Source of the DNA: an uncultured Eubacteriales bacterium
Lineage (GTDB): Bacteria; Bacillota; Clostridia; Oscillospirales; Acutalibacteraceae
Assembly: GCA_934476085.1 (NCBI GenBank)
Contig: CAKSNE010000018.1
Span: forward strand, 1 to 43,048
Length of the DNA stretch: 43,048 nt
Reading direction: 5' to 3'
This document shows positions 7,624 to 16,268 of this stretch, piece by piece. The notes beneath the pieces were generated by a model. The model was not told the origin of the DNA. It saw only the letters and a program-made list of their open reading frames with translations, and did no database searches. Each line of letters begins with the position of its first letter. Within the stretch, counting starts at the first letter, position 1. Both the position numbers and the translations under genes were made by a program.

Positions 7624-8958
7624 ATGAATACTCCTATTGCTGATTTTATTGATAATTATATTAAAAGCGATACTTCAAGATTACATATGCCGGGACACAA
7701 GGGCATTGGCGAGATTGAACAGTTTGATATAACCGAAATCAAAGGTGCAGATTCACTTTATGAAGCTGATGGCATTATCAACAAATCAGAACAAAATGCT
7801 ACAAAAATATTTGAAACAAAAAGAACATATTACTCAACTGAAGGTTCATCTCAATGCATTAAAACAATGCTTTGTTTAGCGGTTTCTGAATTTAAAAGAC
7901 ATTTTAATTCCCGCCCTGTAATTCTTGCGTCGAGAAATGTTCACAAAGCGTTTGTTCATGCAGCAGCACTAATCGATTTTGATGTAGAATGGATTATTCC
8001 CAAAAGCACAAATTCTCTTTGCTCGTGTATTTTTACTGCAAAAGAATTAGAAATTCGCTTAGATGAATTAAATGAAAAGCCTTGTGCAGTTTACATAACA
8101 TCACCTGATTACTTAGGCAACACAGCAAATATAAAAGAACTTTCCAAAGTATGCAAAAAATACAATATTCCGCTTTTAGTTGATAATGCACACGGAGCTT
8201 ACCTAAAATTCACAGGGCAACACCCTATCAAGTTAGGTGCTGATATGTGTTGTGATTCTGCTCATAAAACATTGCCTGTACTCACAGGCGGAGCTTATTT
8301 ACACATAGGTAATGACATTTTTGATAAAAACGTTAAAGAAACTTTAGCTGTTTTCGGATCAACCAGCCCGTCTTATTTAATTATGCGTTCGCTTGATTTA
8401 GCAAACCGTTATTTAAGCGAAAGTTTTAAGCAAGATTTAGATAAAATAACTTCAAAAATCAGCAAGTTATTAGTTTACATAAAAAGAAAAAGCATTGAAA
8501 ATATAAGTCAAGAGCCTTTAAAAATAACACTATGTGCTGAAAATATCGGTTACAGCGGATTTGAGCTAAACGAAGTATTTAGACAAAACAAAATTGAAAC
8601 AGAGTACGCTGATGAACACTTTGTTGTTTTAATGTTTAGCACTAAAAATTCTGATAAAGATTTTGAAAAAATAAAATCTGCTATTGACAAACTTGAAAAA
8701 AGAACAAAGCTAAAAAAAGAAGTTTTAAGACTGCCGCAACCGAAACAGGTTTTAAGCATTCGTGAAAGCTATTTTTCTCCGCAAGAAGAAGTTAATTTTA
8801 AAGACGCAAACGGCAGAATATGCGGGTTTACCTGTGTTTCCTGTCCCCCTGCTGTCCCAATTGCAATAAGCGGAGAGCTAATAACTGATGAACATATAAA
8901 ATTATTTAAAAAATATAATATAAATAAAATAAGAGTATTAGAAAAAGCATTTGATTAA
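7624..8958 (+). CDS. Orn/Lys/Arg decarboxylase-family PLP enzyme
   Basis: 444 residues from the ATG at 7624 (AGAGGA about 10 bases upstream); an earlier in-frame start at 7576 lies inside the maturase gene. The protein has the fold-type I decarboxylase signature LHMPGHKG (20-27), a STEGSSQ phosphate loop, VDNAHGAY (Asp187, His190), and SAHKTLPVLTGGAYLH with Lys215 as the likely Schiff-base lysine. The short length matches the YaaO/SpeA-like clostridial group. Lysine, arginine or ornithine is the probable substrate, but the sequence does not decide between them. Its place right behind the SCIFF maturase may be ordinary operon packing. Confidence 0.85.
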   Translation: MNTPIADFIDNYIKSDTSRLHMPGHKGIGEIEQFDITEIKGADSLYEADGIINKSEQNATKIFETKRTYYSTEGSSQCIKTMLCLAVSEFKRHFNSRPVILASRNVHKAFVHAAALIDFDVEWIIPKSTNSLCSCIFTAKELEIRLDELNEKPCAVYITSPDYLGNTANIKELSKVCKKYNIPLLVDNAHGAYLKFTGQHPIKLGADMCCDSAHKTLPVLTGGAYLHIGNDIFDKNVKETLAVFGSTSPSYLIMRSLDLANRYLSESFKQDLDKITSKISKLLVYIKRKSIENISQEPLKITLCAENIGYSGFELNEVFRQNKIETEYADEHFVVLMFSTKNSDKDFEKIKSAIDKLEKRTKLKKEVLRLPQPKQVLSIRESYFSPQEEVNFKDANGRICGFTCVSCPPAVPIAISGELITDEHIKLFKKYNINKIRVLEKAFD

Positions 8959-8973
8959 TAATCAAATGCTTTT
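8943..8973 (+). terminator. Terminator overlapping the end of the PLP-enzyme gene
   Basis: A perfect 13-bp stem (AAAAGCATTTGAT, 8943-8955; complement 8961-8973). The stop codon lies in the loop. Confidence 0.8.
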
Positions 8974-8989
8974 AGTTTATATATAAAGC

Positions 8990-9019
8990 GAAAAGCCGAC
9001 AGAAAACTGTCGGCTTTTC
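8990..9019. terminator. Second, bidirectional terminator
   Basis: A perfect 13-bp stem (GAAAAGCCGACAG and its complement) around an AAAA loop. It backs up the terminator at 8943-8973 and can also end the convergent SCP2-like gene. Confidence 0.85.
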
Positions 9020-9080
9020 AGAAATGGAGTATATAATGAAAAAACTTAAAAGAGGAATAGCTAATTAATTAAATACAAAC

Positions 9081-9605
9081 TTATTTTGAAGTTTTTGTAT
9101 CCTTTTTAGCAACTGTTTTTGTTGCTTTTGTTTCTGCTTTAGCAGCAGGTTTTGCAGCAGTTTTAACAACTGTTTTTGTTGCTTTTTTAGCTGGTTTAAC
9201 TGCTTCAACTTTTTTATCTTCTTTTTTCTCTGCAGGTTTTGCAGCAGCCTTTTTAGCAGGTGCTTTCTTAGCAGGAGCTTTTTTAGCAGCCGGTTTTTTA
9301 GCCGGTTTTAAAGAAGCAGCTAAAGTTTTAACAACTTCTTCGTCGCCGCCGATTTCAACATCTTTAGCAACTGTGCCTTTAGCAAGCTTAGCTACTGAAG
9401 CAGCACTTGCATTAACATAAGCGTTGTTATCATAATAATCATAAGGCTCTACTGAGTAGTTGCCGTTTTTATATTCGATATAGAAAGTGCCACCGCAGTC
9501 TTCATCTGTCATAGTGATTTGAACTGCAAAGTCAGCATTGAATTTTTTGGTATTTGCTTTTTCAAAAGCTGATTTTAAGGAATTGAATTTTTCTGCGAAA
9601 GTCAT
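9081..9605 (-). CDS. SCP2-like lipid-binding domain protein with histone-H1-like Lys/Ala tail
   Basis: 174 residues from the ATG at 9605, which has AAAAGGA about 10 bases upstream; the GTG three codons earlier lies too close to that site. Residues 1-95 look like a sterol-carrier-protein-2-type domain (MTFAEKFNSLKSAFEKA, then a beta segment with DEDCGGTFYIEYKNGNYSVEPYDYYDNNAYVNASAA). Residues 96-174 are a low-complexity, strongly basic tail of KKPAAKKAPAKK-type repeats, as in histone H1 and other bacterial nucleoid or polyanion-binding tails. There is no signal peptide, so it is cytoplasmic. The SCP2 assignment is by pattern only. The tail probably binds DNA, RNA or polyphosphate. It has a perfect consensus promoter. 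Confidence 0.75.
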   Translation of the reverse strand: MTFAEKFNSLKSAFEKANTKKFNADFAVQITMTDEDCGGTFYIEYKNGNYSVEPYDYYDNNAYVNASAASVAKLAKGTVAKDVEIGGDEEVVKTLAASLKPAKKPAAKKAPAKKAPAKKAAAKPAEKKEDKKVEAVKPAKKATKTVVKTAAKPAAKAETKATKTVAKKDTKTSK

Positions 9606-9637
9606 ACTAAACACATCCTTTTGTATTCTTTGACCAA

Positions 9638-9666
9638 ATTATACTCTTAATTTTATGCAATGTCAA
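9638..9666 (-). promoter_or_regulatory. Perfect consensus sigma-A promoter of the SCP2-like gene
   Basis: On the minus strand, TTGACA (9661-9666), exactly 17 bases, and TATAAT (9638-9643): a 12/12 match to consensus. It predicts very strong constitutive expression. Confidence 0.92.
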
Positions 9667-9807
9667 CAATTTTTAAGCCGTTTTTGTATTTTTCTACCTT
9701 TTGTTTAAAACAAATAAAATCGTTGCCGTCAATTTGTGCAAAATGCCTATAAAAATAATAGTTTTTAGACAAATGAATAAAAAATACCGTTTTTATAAAA
9801 ATTTCTC

Positions 9808-9836
9808 TTGCATTAAAGCAAAATATACTTTATTAT
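9808..9836 (+). promoter_or_regulatory. Probable promoter of cellobiose phosphorylase
   Basis: TTGCAT (9808-9813), a 17-base spacer and TATTAT (9831-9836). The 5' leader of about 45 bases contains a GTACAC direct repeat (9842 and 9858) and ends with the ribosome site GGGAGGA. Confidence 0.6.
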
Positions 9837-9888
9837 ATATAAGTACACCTATTAATCGGTACACTATACATAGGGAGGACTTAATTTA

Positions 9889-12321
9889 ATGAAATTCGGA
9901 CATTTCGACGATCAAGCAAGAGAATATGTCATTACCGAGCCTAAAACTCCATATCCTTGGATAAACTATCTCGGTAACAAAGACTTTTTCGGGCTTATTT
10001 CAAATACTTCGGGAGGTTATTGTTTTTACAAAGATGCCAGACTTCTTCGTCTAACTCGTTACAGATACAACAATGTTCCTACTGATGACGGCGGTATTTA
10101 TTTTTATATCAACGAAAACGGCAATGTATTCAATCCCGGTTGGAAACCTTGCAAGGCTGATTATGAATCTTATGAATGCCGTCACGGACTTGGCTACTCT
10201 ATAATTTCATCAAAGGTAAACGGTCTTAAAGCTGAGCAAACTTCTTTTGTTCCGCTTGACACTACCGCTGAAATTCACAGATTAAAATTTACTAACGAAA
10301 CTGATAAAGAAAAAGAATTTACAGTTTACTCATTCGTTGAATTTTGTCTTTGGGACGCTAACGATGACACTACTAACTTCCAGAGAAACTTCTCAACAGG
10401 CGAAGTTGAAGTAATCGGCAGCACAATTTATCACAAAACAGAATACAGAGAAAGAAGAAATCATTACGCTGTATTCTCTTGCAACGAAGAAATTGACGGT
10501 TTTGATACTGACAGAGAAACATTTATCGGTCTTTACAACGGTTTTGATAAGCCTGACGCTGTTTTTGAAAATAAATCAAGAAATTCAGTTGCATCAGGTT
10601 GGTCACCAATCGGTTCACATTCTAAAAAAATCACTTTAAAACCCGGCGAAACTAAAAACTTGGTATTCGTTTTAGGCTACTGTGAAAATCCAAAAGACGA
10701 CAAATGGGAAGCACAAGATGTTATCAATAAAAAGCCTGCTAACGAATTGCTTGCTAAATTCAAAACTAACGAACAGGTTGACAAAGCACTCGAAGAATTA
10801 AAGGCATATTGGAACAATCTTTTGTCTACATATTCAGTTAAATCTTCTGACGAAAAACTCGACAGAATGGTTAACATTTGGAACCAATATCAATGTATGG
10901 TTACATTTAATATGTCACGTTCTGCATCTTACTTTGAGTCAGGTATCGGCAGAGGTATGGGCTTCCGTGATTCTTCACAAGACTTGTTAGGCTTTATTCA
11001 CCTTATTCCTGAGCGTGCAAGAGAAAGAATTCTTGATATTGCCGCTACTCAAATGGAAGACGGTTCTGCATATCACCAATATCAGCCACTTACCAAAAAA
11101 GGTAACAACGATATCGGTAGCGGATTTAACGATGACCCGCTTTGGCTCATCTTTGGTGTTGCTGCTTACATTAAAGAAACAGGCGATTTCTCAATTCTTG
11201 ATGAAATGGTGCCATTTGATAATGATGAATCAAAAGCAGACACACTTTTAGTTCACTTAAAACGCTCATTCGACCATGTTACAAATAATCTTGGTCCTCA
11301 CAAATTACCGCTTATCGGTCGTGCTGACTGGAACGATTGCTTAAATCTTAACTGTTTCTCAGAAAACCCGGGCGAGTCTTTCCAAACATTCGGTCCTTCT
11401 GAAGGTCCTGTTGCTGAATCTGTATTTATCGCAGGTATGTTTGTTGCAGTAGGTCCTGACTACATTAGAATGTGCGAAGAAAAAGGTCTTAAAGATGAAG
11501 CTAAAGCCGCTCAAAAAGCAGTTGACGAAATGACCGAAGCTGTTTTAACAGCAGGCTGGGACGGCGAATGGTTTGTTCGTGCTTATGACGCTTATAGCAA
11601 CAAAATCGGTTCTAAAGAATGTGACGAAGGTAAAATCTTTATCGAGCCGCAAGGTTTCTGCGTAATGGCAGGTATCGGCGTTGAAGACGGCAGAGCATTA
11701 AAAGCATTGCAGTCTGTTGAAAAATATCTTGATACAAAATATGGTATTGTTTTAAACAGTCCTTCATATACTCGTTACCACATTGAACTCGGTGAAATTT
11801 CTTCTTATCCTCCTGGATATAAAGAAAATGGCGGTATCTTCTGCCATAACAACCCTTGGGTATCAATTGCTGAAACAGTAGTAGGCAGAGGTAACAGAGC
11901 ATTTGAAGTTTACAGAAAAACTTGCCCTGCTTATCTTGAAGATATTTCAGAAATTCACAGAACAGAGCCTTATGTTTACTCGCAAATGATTGCAGGTCGT
12001 GACGCTAAAAATCACGGCGAAGCTAAAAACTCATGGCTCACAGGTACTGCTGCTTGGACATTCTACAATGTTTCTCGTTTCATTCTCGGTATCAAACCTG
12101 ATTATGACGGACTTGTTGTTGACCCTTGCTTACCTGATGATTTAACTGAATTTACTGTAACCCGTAAATTCCGTGGCGATACATTCAACATTACAGTTGA
12201 TAACAGCGCTAAAGCTGAAAAAGGCGTTAAGACTTTAATTGTTGACGGCAAAGAAGTTCCATTTGGTCCTATTGCTCCAATTGGCAACAAAGTTCGTGAA
12301 GTTAAAGTTGTTATGGGTTAA
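9889..12321 (+). CDS. cbpA: Cellobiose phosphorylase (GH94)
   Basis: An 810-residue cytoplasmic enzyme that splits cellobiose with phosphate into glucose-1-phosphate and glucose, saving ATP. The N-terminal beta-sandwich begins MKFGHFDDQAREYVI and carries TPYPWINYLGNKDFF, RLTRYRYNNVP and YECRHGLGYS, very like clostridial cellobiose phosphorylases, whose length is about 810. The (alpha/alpha)6 barrel holds ADWNDCLNLNC (Asp480-Asp483 region), where the general acid lies. GRGMGFRDSSQDLLGF and GQ-type sugar-binding segments are intact. It is a single-gene unit with its own promoter and terminator. The glucose-1-phosphate could feed glgC in the same window. A close GH94 specificity such as cellodextrin phosphorylase is less likely given the length and motifs. 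Confidence 0.94.
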   Translation: MKFGHFDDQAREYVITEPKTPYPWINYLGNKDFFGLISNTSGGYCFYKDARLLRLTRYRYNNVPTDDGGIYFYINENGNVFNPGWKPCKADYESYECRHGLGYSIISSKVNGLKAEQTSFVPLDTTAEIHRLKFTNETDKEKEFTVYSFVEFCLWDANDDTTNFQRNFSTGEVEVIGSTIYHKTEYRERRNHYAVFSCNEEIDGFDTDRETFIGLYNGFDKPDAVFENKSRNSVASGWSPIGSHSKKITLKPGETKNLVFVLGYCENPKDDKWEAQDVINKKPANELLAKFKTNEQVDKALEELKAYWNNLLSTYSVKSSDEKLDRMVNIWNQYQCMVTFNMSRSASYFESGIGRGMGFRDSSQDLLGFIHLIPERARERILDIAATQMEDGSAYHQYQPLTKKGNNDIGSGFNDDPLWLIFGVAAYIKETGDFSILDEMVPFDNDESKADTLLVHLKRSFDHVTNNLGPHKLPLIGRADWNDCLNLNCFSENPGESFQTFGPSEGPVAESVFIAGMFVAVGPDYIRMCEEKGLKDEAKAAQKAVDEMTEAVLTAGWDGEWFVRAYDAYSNKIGSKECDEGKIFIEPQGFCVMAGIGVEDGRALKALQSVEKYLDTKYGIVLNSPSYTRYHIELGEISSYPPGYKENGGIFCHNNPWVSIAETVVGRGNRAFEVYRKTCPAYLEDISEIHRTEPYVYSQMIAGRDAKNHGEAKNSWLTGTAAWTFYNVSRFILGIKPDYDGLVVDPCLPDDLTEFTVTRKFRGDTFNITVDNSAKAEKGVKTLIVDGKEVPFGPIAPIGNKVREVKVVMG

Positions 12322-12333
12322 TATTATATAATC

Positions 12334-12364
12334 AAAAATCCATCGGTTTTACCGATGGATTTTT
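12334..12364 (+). terminator. Terminator of cellobiose phosphorylase
   Basis: A perfect 14-bp stem (AAAAATCCATCGGT, 12334-12347; complement 12351-12364) with a TTT loop, followed by a T-run. Confidence 0.88.
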
Positions 12365-12385
12365 TGTTTTTAAAAGCTTTAACTA

Positions 12386-12414
12386 TTGACTTTAACAAAA
12401 TACACATTTATAAT
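12386..12414 (+). promoter_or_regulatory. Promoter of the secreted Ig-like protein gene
   Basis: TTGACT (12386-12391), a 17-base spacer and TATAAT (12409-12414). Confidence 0.82.
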
Positions 12415-12447
12415 ATAATAAAATATACAAAGCGGGAGAAATGTAAA

Positions 12448-13773
12448 GTGAAAAAGATATTTAATAAAACATTATCCGTTATACTAGCGACAATTTTTAT
12501 TACAACAATATGTTCTTTTGACAATGTAAATGCTTATGCTGTTTCTGCTAAAAAAGGTAAGCTTTCGGCACAGGTAGCTACAACAATTTATATTGGCACT
12601 CAAAAAGCTGTTACGACGAAGTTTAATAAAAAACGAGTTAAAAAAGGCGTTAAATACAAGTCAAGTAATAAAAAAACAGCTACTGTAAGTAAAAAAGGCA
12701 AAATCAAAGCAATAAAAAAGGGTTCAACAAAGATTACTGTTACATACAAGAAAAAATCTGTTGTTTTAAAAGTTACTGTAAAAGATAAATCAACAACTTC
12801 AACTTCTGTAACTACCAAATCAAAAAAATCATTTAAAATAGGAAGCAAAACTGTTAAGTTTAACACTAAAAATAATGGTGTAATTTTAGGAACTTTAAAA
12901 GCTAAAAGAGGATATATTTATGAATACCCTATTGCATACAAAAGAGGATATAAATTCTTAGGTTGGTACAACGGTAAAACTTACTATGACTATGGTACAA
13001 AGATAAATAAAAGCGTTTCTTTTAAGCCAAAATACAGCGAACTTAAAACGAGCGACTATACCGATATGGTTAACATTGATTATTTAACAAAAATCTATAT
13101 CAATGCCTTTTACGATGAGTTACAAGATGTTATGATAGATAGCGGCAAACCTTGGAAAAACAATATTGCAGTTAAGAAATATTATGTTAAACATTTAATT
13201 TCAAGAGGTTATTGCCCTAACACTTATTTTAACCCTTCAGCATATATTAAAATTGTTAAATCTAAATACGGAATTGAACTTTCATCATACAAAGAAGCGT
13301 TCGATTTTTATCTTGGTTGTGGCGAAAACAACAATGATTACGGCACTTTAAAATGTATTCACGAGGGTGGCAAATATGATGACAGCTTCACCGATATAGA
13401 GTATGATTATTACCAAAATAAATACAAAGTATATGAGCCGGGCGGAGATAATTATTCAATGCTATGTGGCGAATGCGGTAAATATTTTTACGGGCCGACT
13501 AAACACGATGATTGGGCGCTTCATATGTTATACATTTGCAATGAATTAGGTCTGCCGGGTTCAGGTTGGGCTCCGTATTCTGATCAATACGATATATTCT
13601 ATAAAAAAGAAGACCACGAACACACCGACACCGTAAGACGTACCTACTGTCAAAACAAAGGCAAAAAAGTAAAACAGAAAATTTTAAAAAGCGATTACAC
13701 TCCATATCGTACCGATGTACCAATGAGTTATCCGCCTACAGGACCTGTTTTATGGTATGTTGATAAATTTTAA
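12448..13773 (+). CDS. Secreted protein: Big_2-like Ig domain, InlB-type repeat and an unrecognised Cys/His C-terminal domain
   Basis: 441 residues from the GTG at 12448 (GGGAG 9 bases upstream). The in-frame ATG at 12355 precedes the promoter and is excluded. Residues 1-33 are a signal peptide (IFNKTLSVILATIFITTICSF, then AYA-VSA). Residues 38-115 are a very lysine-rich Big_2-type Ig domain (SSNKKTATVSKKGKIKAIKKG). Residues 130-185 match the Listeria-Bacteroides InlB repeat pattern (GYKFLGWYNGKTYYDYGTKI). Residues 200-441 are not recognised: they include LGCGENN, LKCIHEGG and LCGECGKYF with a His-rich stretch (KHDDWALHM, EDHEHTD), which suggests one structural zinc site. It is probably extracellular; the function is unknown. 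Confidence 0.8.
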   Translation: MKKIFNKTLSVILATIFITTICSFDNVNAYAVSAKKGKLSAQVATTIYIGTQKAVTTKFNKKRVKKGVKYKSSNKKTATVSKKGKIKAIKKGSTKITVTYKKKSVVLKVTVKDKSTTSTSVTTKSKKSFKIGSKTVKFNTKNNGVILGTLKAKRGYIYEYPIAYKRGYKFLGWYNGKTYYDYGTKINKSVSFKPKYSELKTSDYTDMVNIDYLTKIYINAFYDELQDVMIDSGKPWKNNIAVKKYYVKHLISRGYCPNTYFNPSAYIKIVKSKYGIELSSYKEAFDFYLGCGENNNDYGTLKCIHEGGKYDDSFTDIEYDYYQNKYKVYEPGGDNYSMLCGECGKYFYGPTKHDDWALHMLYICNELGLPGSGWAPYSDQYDIFYKKEDHEHTDTVRRTYCQNKGKKVKQKILKSDYTPYRTDVPMSYPPTGPVLWYVDKF

Positions 13774-13780
13774 ATCACAT

Positions 13781-13820
13781 AAAAAAAGATTGCTTGAAAT
13801 TTATCAAGCAATCTTTTTTT
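13781..13820. terminator. Bidirectional terminator ending the Ig-like gene and the 11-gene minus-strand operon
   Basis: A perfect 17-bp stem (AAAAAAAGATTGCTTGA at 13781-13797, complement at 13804-13820) with A and T runs on the two sides, placed between convergent genes. Confidence 0.92.
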
Positions 13821-13845
13821 AGGAAAAAATTATGAAAATTAAAAA

Positions 13846-15492
13846 CTATTTAGTTTTTACGGTATAAGTGATTTGAGTTCCGCTATAATTGCCTTTTAAA
13901 GCAACAATTCTAAAATTATATTTTGTATTTGAAGATAATTTTTTAGCGGTTACAGAAGTCTTTTTAGAAGTTTTTAAAAGCTTATAGCTCTTAGAACTGC
14001 TTTTTTTATAATAAATTGAATACTTTTCTGCATACTTTATCGGAGAAACTTTAACTGTTATAATACTTTTTTTAGCAATAAATGTTGCTTTAGGAGAATT
14101 TAAAGCTGCAACACTTTTTACATTTGATTTTTCACTTTGAATAGCTACGCTTGAACCTTGAGCTACAACAACATAATCATAAGTTTTACCGAGCTTTAAA
14201 GTTTTATCGGTATAAGAAGTCTTTTTTGTTTTTGCAATTAAAGAATATGATTTACCGGTGGTCTTTTTACGATAAATTCTGTATTTTGCCGCTCCGTCTA
14301 CACTGTTAAACTTAATTGTTGCAGATTTTGCACTGTTTAATTTTATAGAAGTAACCTTAACTTTTCCAAGCGTTTTAACGGTCACTGTATTAGAATAATC
14401 TGATTCATAAACTAAATCTCTGATTTTATGAACAGGTTTTACTCGGTAATAATAAGTATTACCGCCCTTTAAGGTTTTATCGGTATAGCTACATTCTTTA
14501 CCGACAGTTCTTCCTATTAAAACATAAGAATTATGGCCATCTTTTCTATAAATATTATAATAATCTGCTGATTTTGGTTCTGTCCAATTAAGAGTTGCCG
14601 AAGTATTTGAAACTAACTTTCCGCTTAAAACTCGATTAGCAACTTCAGTTTTTAAAATTGATTTATCTTGATTTAAAACTGATATTGCGGCAGCTCTTTG
14701 AACAGTTACAGCGTTCATAGGAATAAGAGAATAGACAAAATTAACTCCAACAGGGCTTTCTTTAAAAATTGCAGCATAATAACAAGCTGCCTGCAAATAA
14801 CTGCCCCTGGTACTAGGATGACGATTATCTGCATTATAAAGCGAATTGAAATCAGGAAACTCTGAAATAATTGTTTCAGCGGCTGCACCTACTCTAACGA
14901 CTTCTGCGTTTTTCATCTCACTGCATAAATCATTACACAGATTTTCTACATAAATCTGATTTGTTAATCGATCCATAGGCAAGGTATAAGCTGAACTTGA
15001 ACCAATACCACTTTCAGACATAGTATAAACCGGTATATCCTCTACAGCGACACCCGGTTGAGCAGCCAAAAGCGTTTTAGCCCCCATTGCATTAATTATT
15101 GAATTTAAATATAATGCTGCTTGCTTCTCAGCATGGTAAACTGAATATTCAAAAGGGGTAACTCTTCGAGAAGGATTTAAAATAACATAATCGTAAACAT
15201 TGTTTTCTAAAGCTGCAAGAGCCTTTTTGCCAATGCTTGTTTCGCTGCTTGCCAAGCGATATAATGTAGTACCGCTTTCAGTTATACTGGTAATTTCAAC
15301 ATCTTTTCCTGCTGCTTTACAAAACTCAGGAAAAATATATGTATCCATCGAATTAGCATAAAAAAGCGAGTTGCCGAGCATTAAAATTTTTACCTTTTTA
15401 TTATCAACATTTTCATCGGCACTTGCCATTATTGGTGTTAGACAAACTGTTAAAACTATTAATATTGCAATCGCTTTTTTAATCAAATTCAT
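13846..15492 (-). CDS. Secreted SGNH-fold protein (DUF4886-like) with fibronectin-type modules
   Basis: 548 residues. A signal peptide (AIAILIVLTVCLTPIMASA) is followed by an SGNH hydrolase fold: block I ILMLGNSLFYAN with Ser42, and a C-terminal DNRHPSTRG with Asp222 and His225, so a catalytic Ser/Asp/His set is plausible. From about 288 come three fibronectin-III-like modules of 80-90 residues (SATLNWTEPKSADYYNIYRK; AKYRIYRKKTTGKSYSLI; EKYSIYYKKSSSKSYKLL). The ATG overlaps the stop of the ABC ATPase gene by one base (TAATG), so the two are translationally coupled. It is the last gene of the operon. It could be an extracellular esterase or acyltransferase on the modified polymer; the substrate is not known. 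Confidence 0.8.
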   Translation of the reverse strand: MNLIKKAIAILIVLTVCLTPIMASADENVDNKKVKILMLGNSLFYANSMDTYIFPEFCKAAGKDVEITSITESGTTLYRLASSETSIGKKALAALENNVYDYVILNPSRRVTPFEYSVYHAEKQAALYLNSIINAMGAKTLLAAQPGVAVEDIPVYTMSESGIGSSSAYTLPMDRLTNQIYVENLCNDLCSEMKNAEVVRVGAAAETIISEFPDFNSLYNADNRHPSTRGSYLQAACYYAAIFKESPVGVNFVYSLIPMNAVTVQRAAAISVLNQDKSILKTEVANRVLSGKLVSNTSATLNWTEPKSADYYNIYRKDGHNSYVLIGRTVGKECSYTDKTLKGGNTYYYRVKPVHKIRDLVYESDYSNTVTVKTLGKVKVTSIKLNSAKSATIKFNSVDGAAKYRIYRKKTTGKSYSLIAKTKKTSYTDKTLKLGKTYDYVVVAQGSSVAIQSEKSNVKSVAALNSPKATFIAKKSIITVKVSPIKYAEKYSIYYKKSSSKSYKLLKTSKKTSVTAKKLSSNTKYNFRIVALKGNYSGTQITYTVKTK

Positions 15493-16268
15493 TATTTCTC
15501 ACTTTCTCTTGTATTTTCGTTTTCTAATGCTTTTGAGAACATATCCCACATATCGCCGTAGCCCTTTGAAGAAGGTGTACATGGCTTTTCAATAGGATTC
15601 TGTTCATCAATAACTATCTTTCCTTTTTTGCTCATAAGCAAAATTCTGGAGCCTAAAACAATAGCTTCTTGAATATTATGAGTAACAAAGATAACAGTAA
15701 TATTTTCTTGTTTATAAATTCTATAAAGTTCTTTTTGAAGATTATTTCTAGTCATCGCATCAAGTGCTGCAAATGGCTCATCCATTAAAATAATATCAGG
15801 TTTAAGTGCTAGTGCTTTTGCAATAGCAACACGCTGTTTCATACCGCCTGATAATTCATGTGGATACATTTTCTGATAGCCGTCAAGATCAACTTTTTTC
15901 AAAAATTCATCAGAAATTTCTTTAAGTTTAGCCTTATCTTTAAGACCTTGAACCTTTAGCGGATATTGAACATTTTTTTCAATAGTTTTCCAAGGATACA
16001 ATTGATTGAAATCCTGAAAAACCATAATTCTGTCTGTTCCCGGCTTGGTTACAGCTTTTTCGTTTGAAGTAATTTTTCCTTCAAATCCTTCAAAACCTGC
16101 AATACAGCGAAGGAATGTTGATTTACCGCAACCGGAAGGACCAAGAATACAAACAAATTCATTTTTATCAATTGAAATATTCAAATCTTCAATAACATTA
16201 ACACTCTGTTTTTGAGTGTGATAGCTTTTACGAAGGTGTTCGACTTTTAAAATTGAATTATCGCTCAT
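15492..16268 (-). CDS. ABC transporter ATPase, NitT/TauT (SsuB/TauB-like) family
   Basis: 258 residues with Walker A GPSGCGKST (43-51), Q-loop MVFQDFNQLYPW, signature LSGGMKQRVAIAKAL, Walker B IILMDEPFAALD and switch His in VIFVTHNIQEAI. The ALDAMTRNNLQ sequence after Walker B is typical of the nitrate/sulfonate/taurine importer ATPases. The ATG overlaps the permease stop by 11 bases, with GGGG about 8 bases upstream. It powers the importer formed with the permease and lipoprotein just upstream in the operon. Confidence 0.93.
   Translation of the reverse strand: MSDNSILKVEHLRKSYHTQKQSVNVIEDLNISIDKNEFVCILGPSGCGKSTFLRCIAGFEGFEGKITSNEKAVTKPGTDRIMVFQDFNQLYPWKTIEKNVQYPLKVQGLKDKAKLKEISDEFLKKVDLDGYQKMYPHELSGGMKQRVAIAKALALKPDIILMDEPFAALDAMTRNNLQKELYRIYKQENITVIFVTHNIQEAIVLGSRILLMSKKGKIVIDEQNPIEKPCTPSSKGYGDMWDMFSKALENENTRESEK

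Noticed and set aside
9036..9068. Ten-residue open frame (MKKLKRGIAN) with a GGAG site
   Set aside because: It is very short, lies behind two terminators with no promoter of its own, and has no recognisable family. It may be the remnant of a lost gene.
9701..9889. 62-residue open frame before cellobiose phosphorylase
   Set aside because: It runs across the promoter and ribosome site of the next gene and has no ribosome site of its own.
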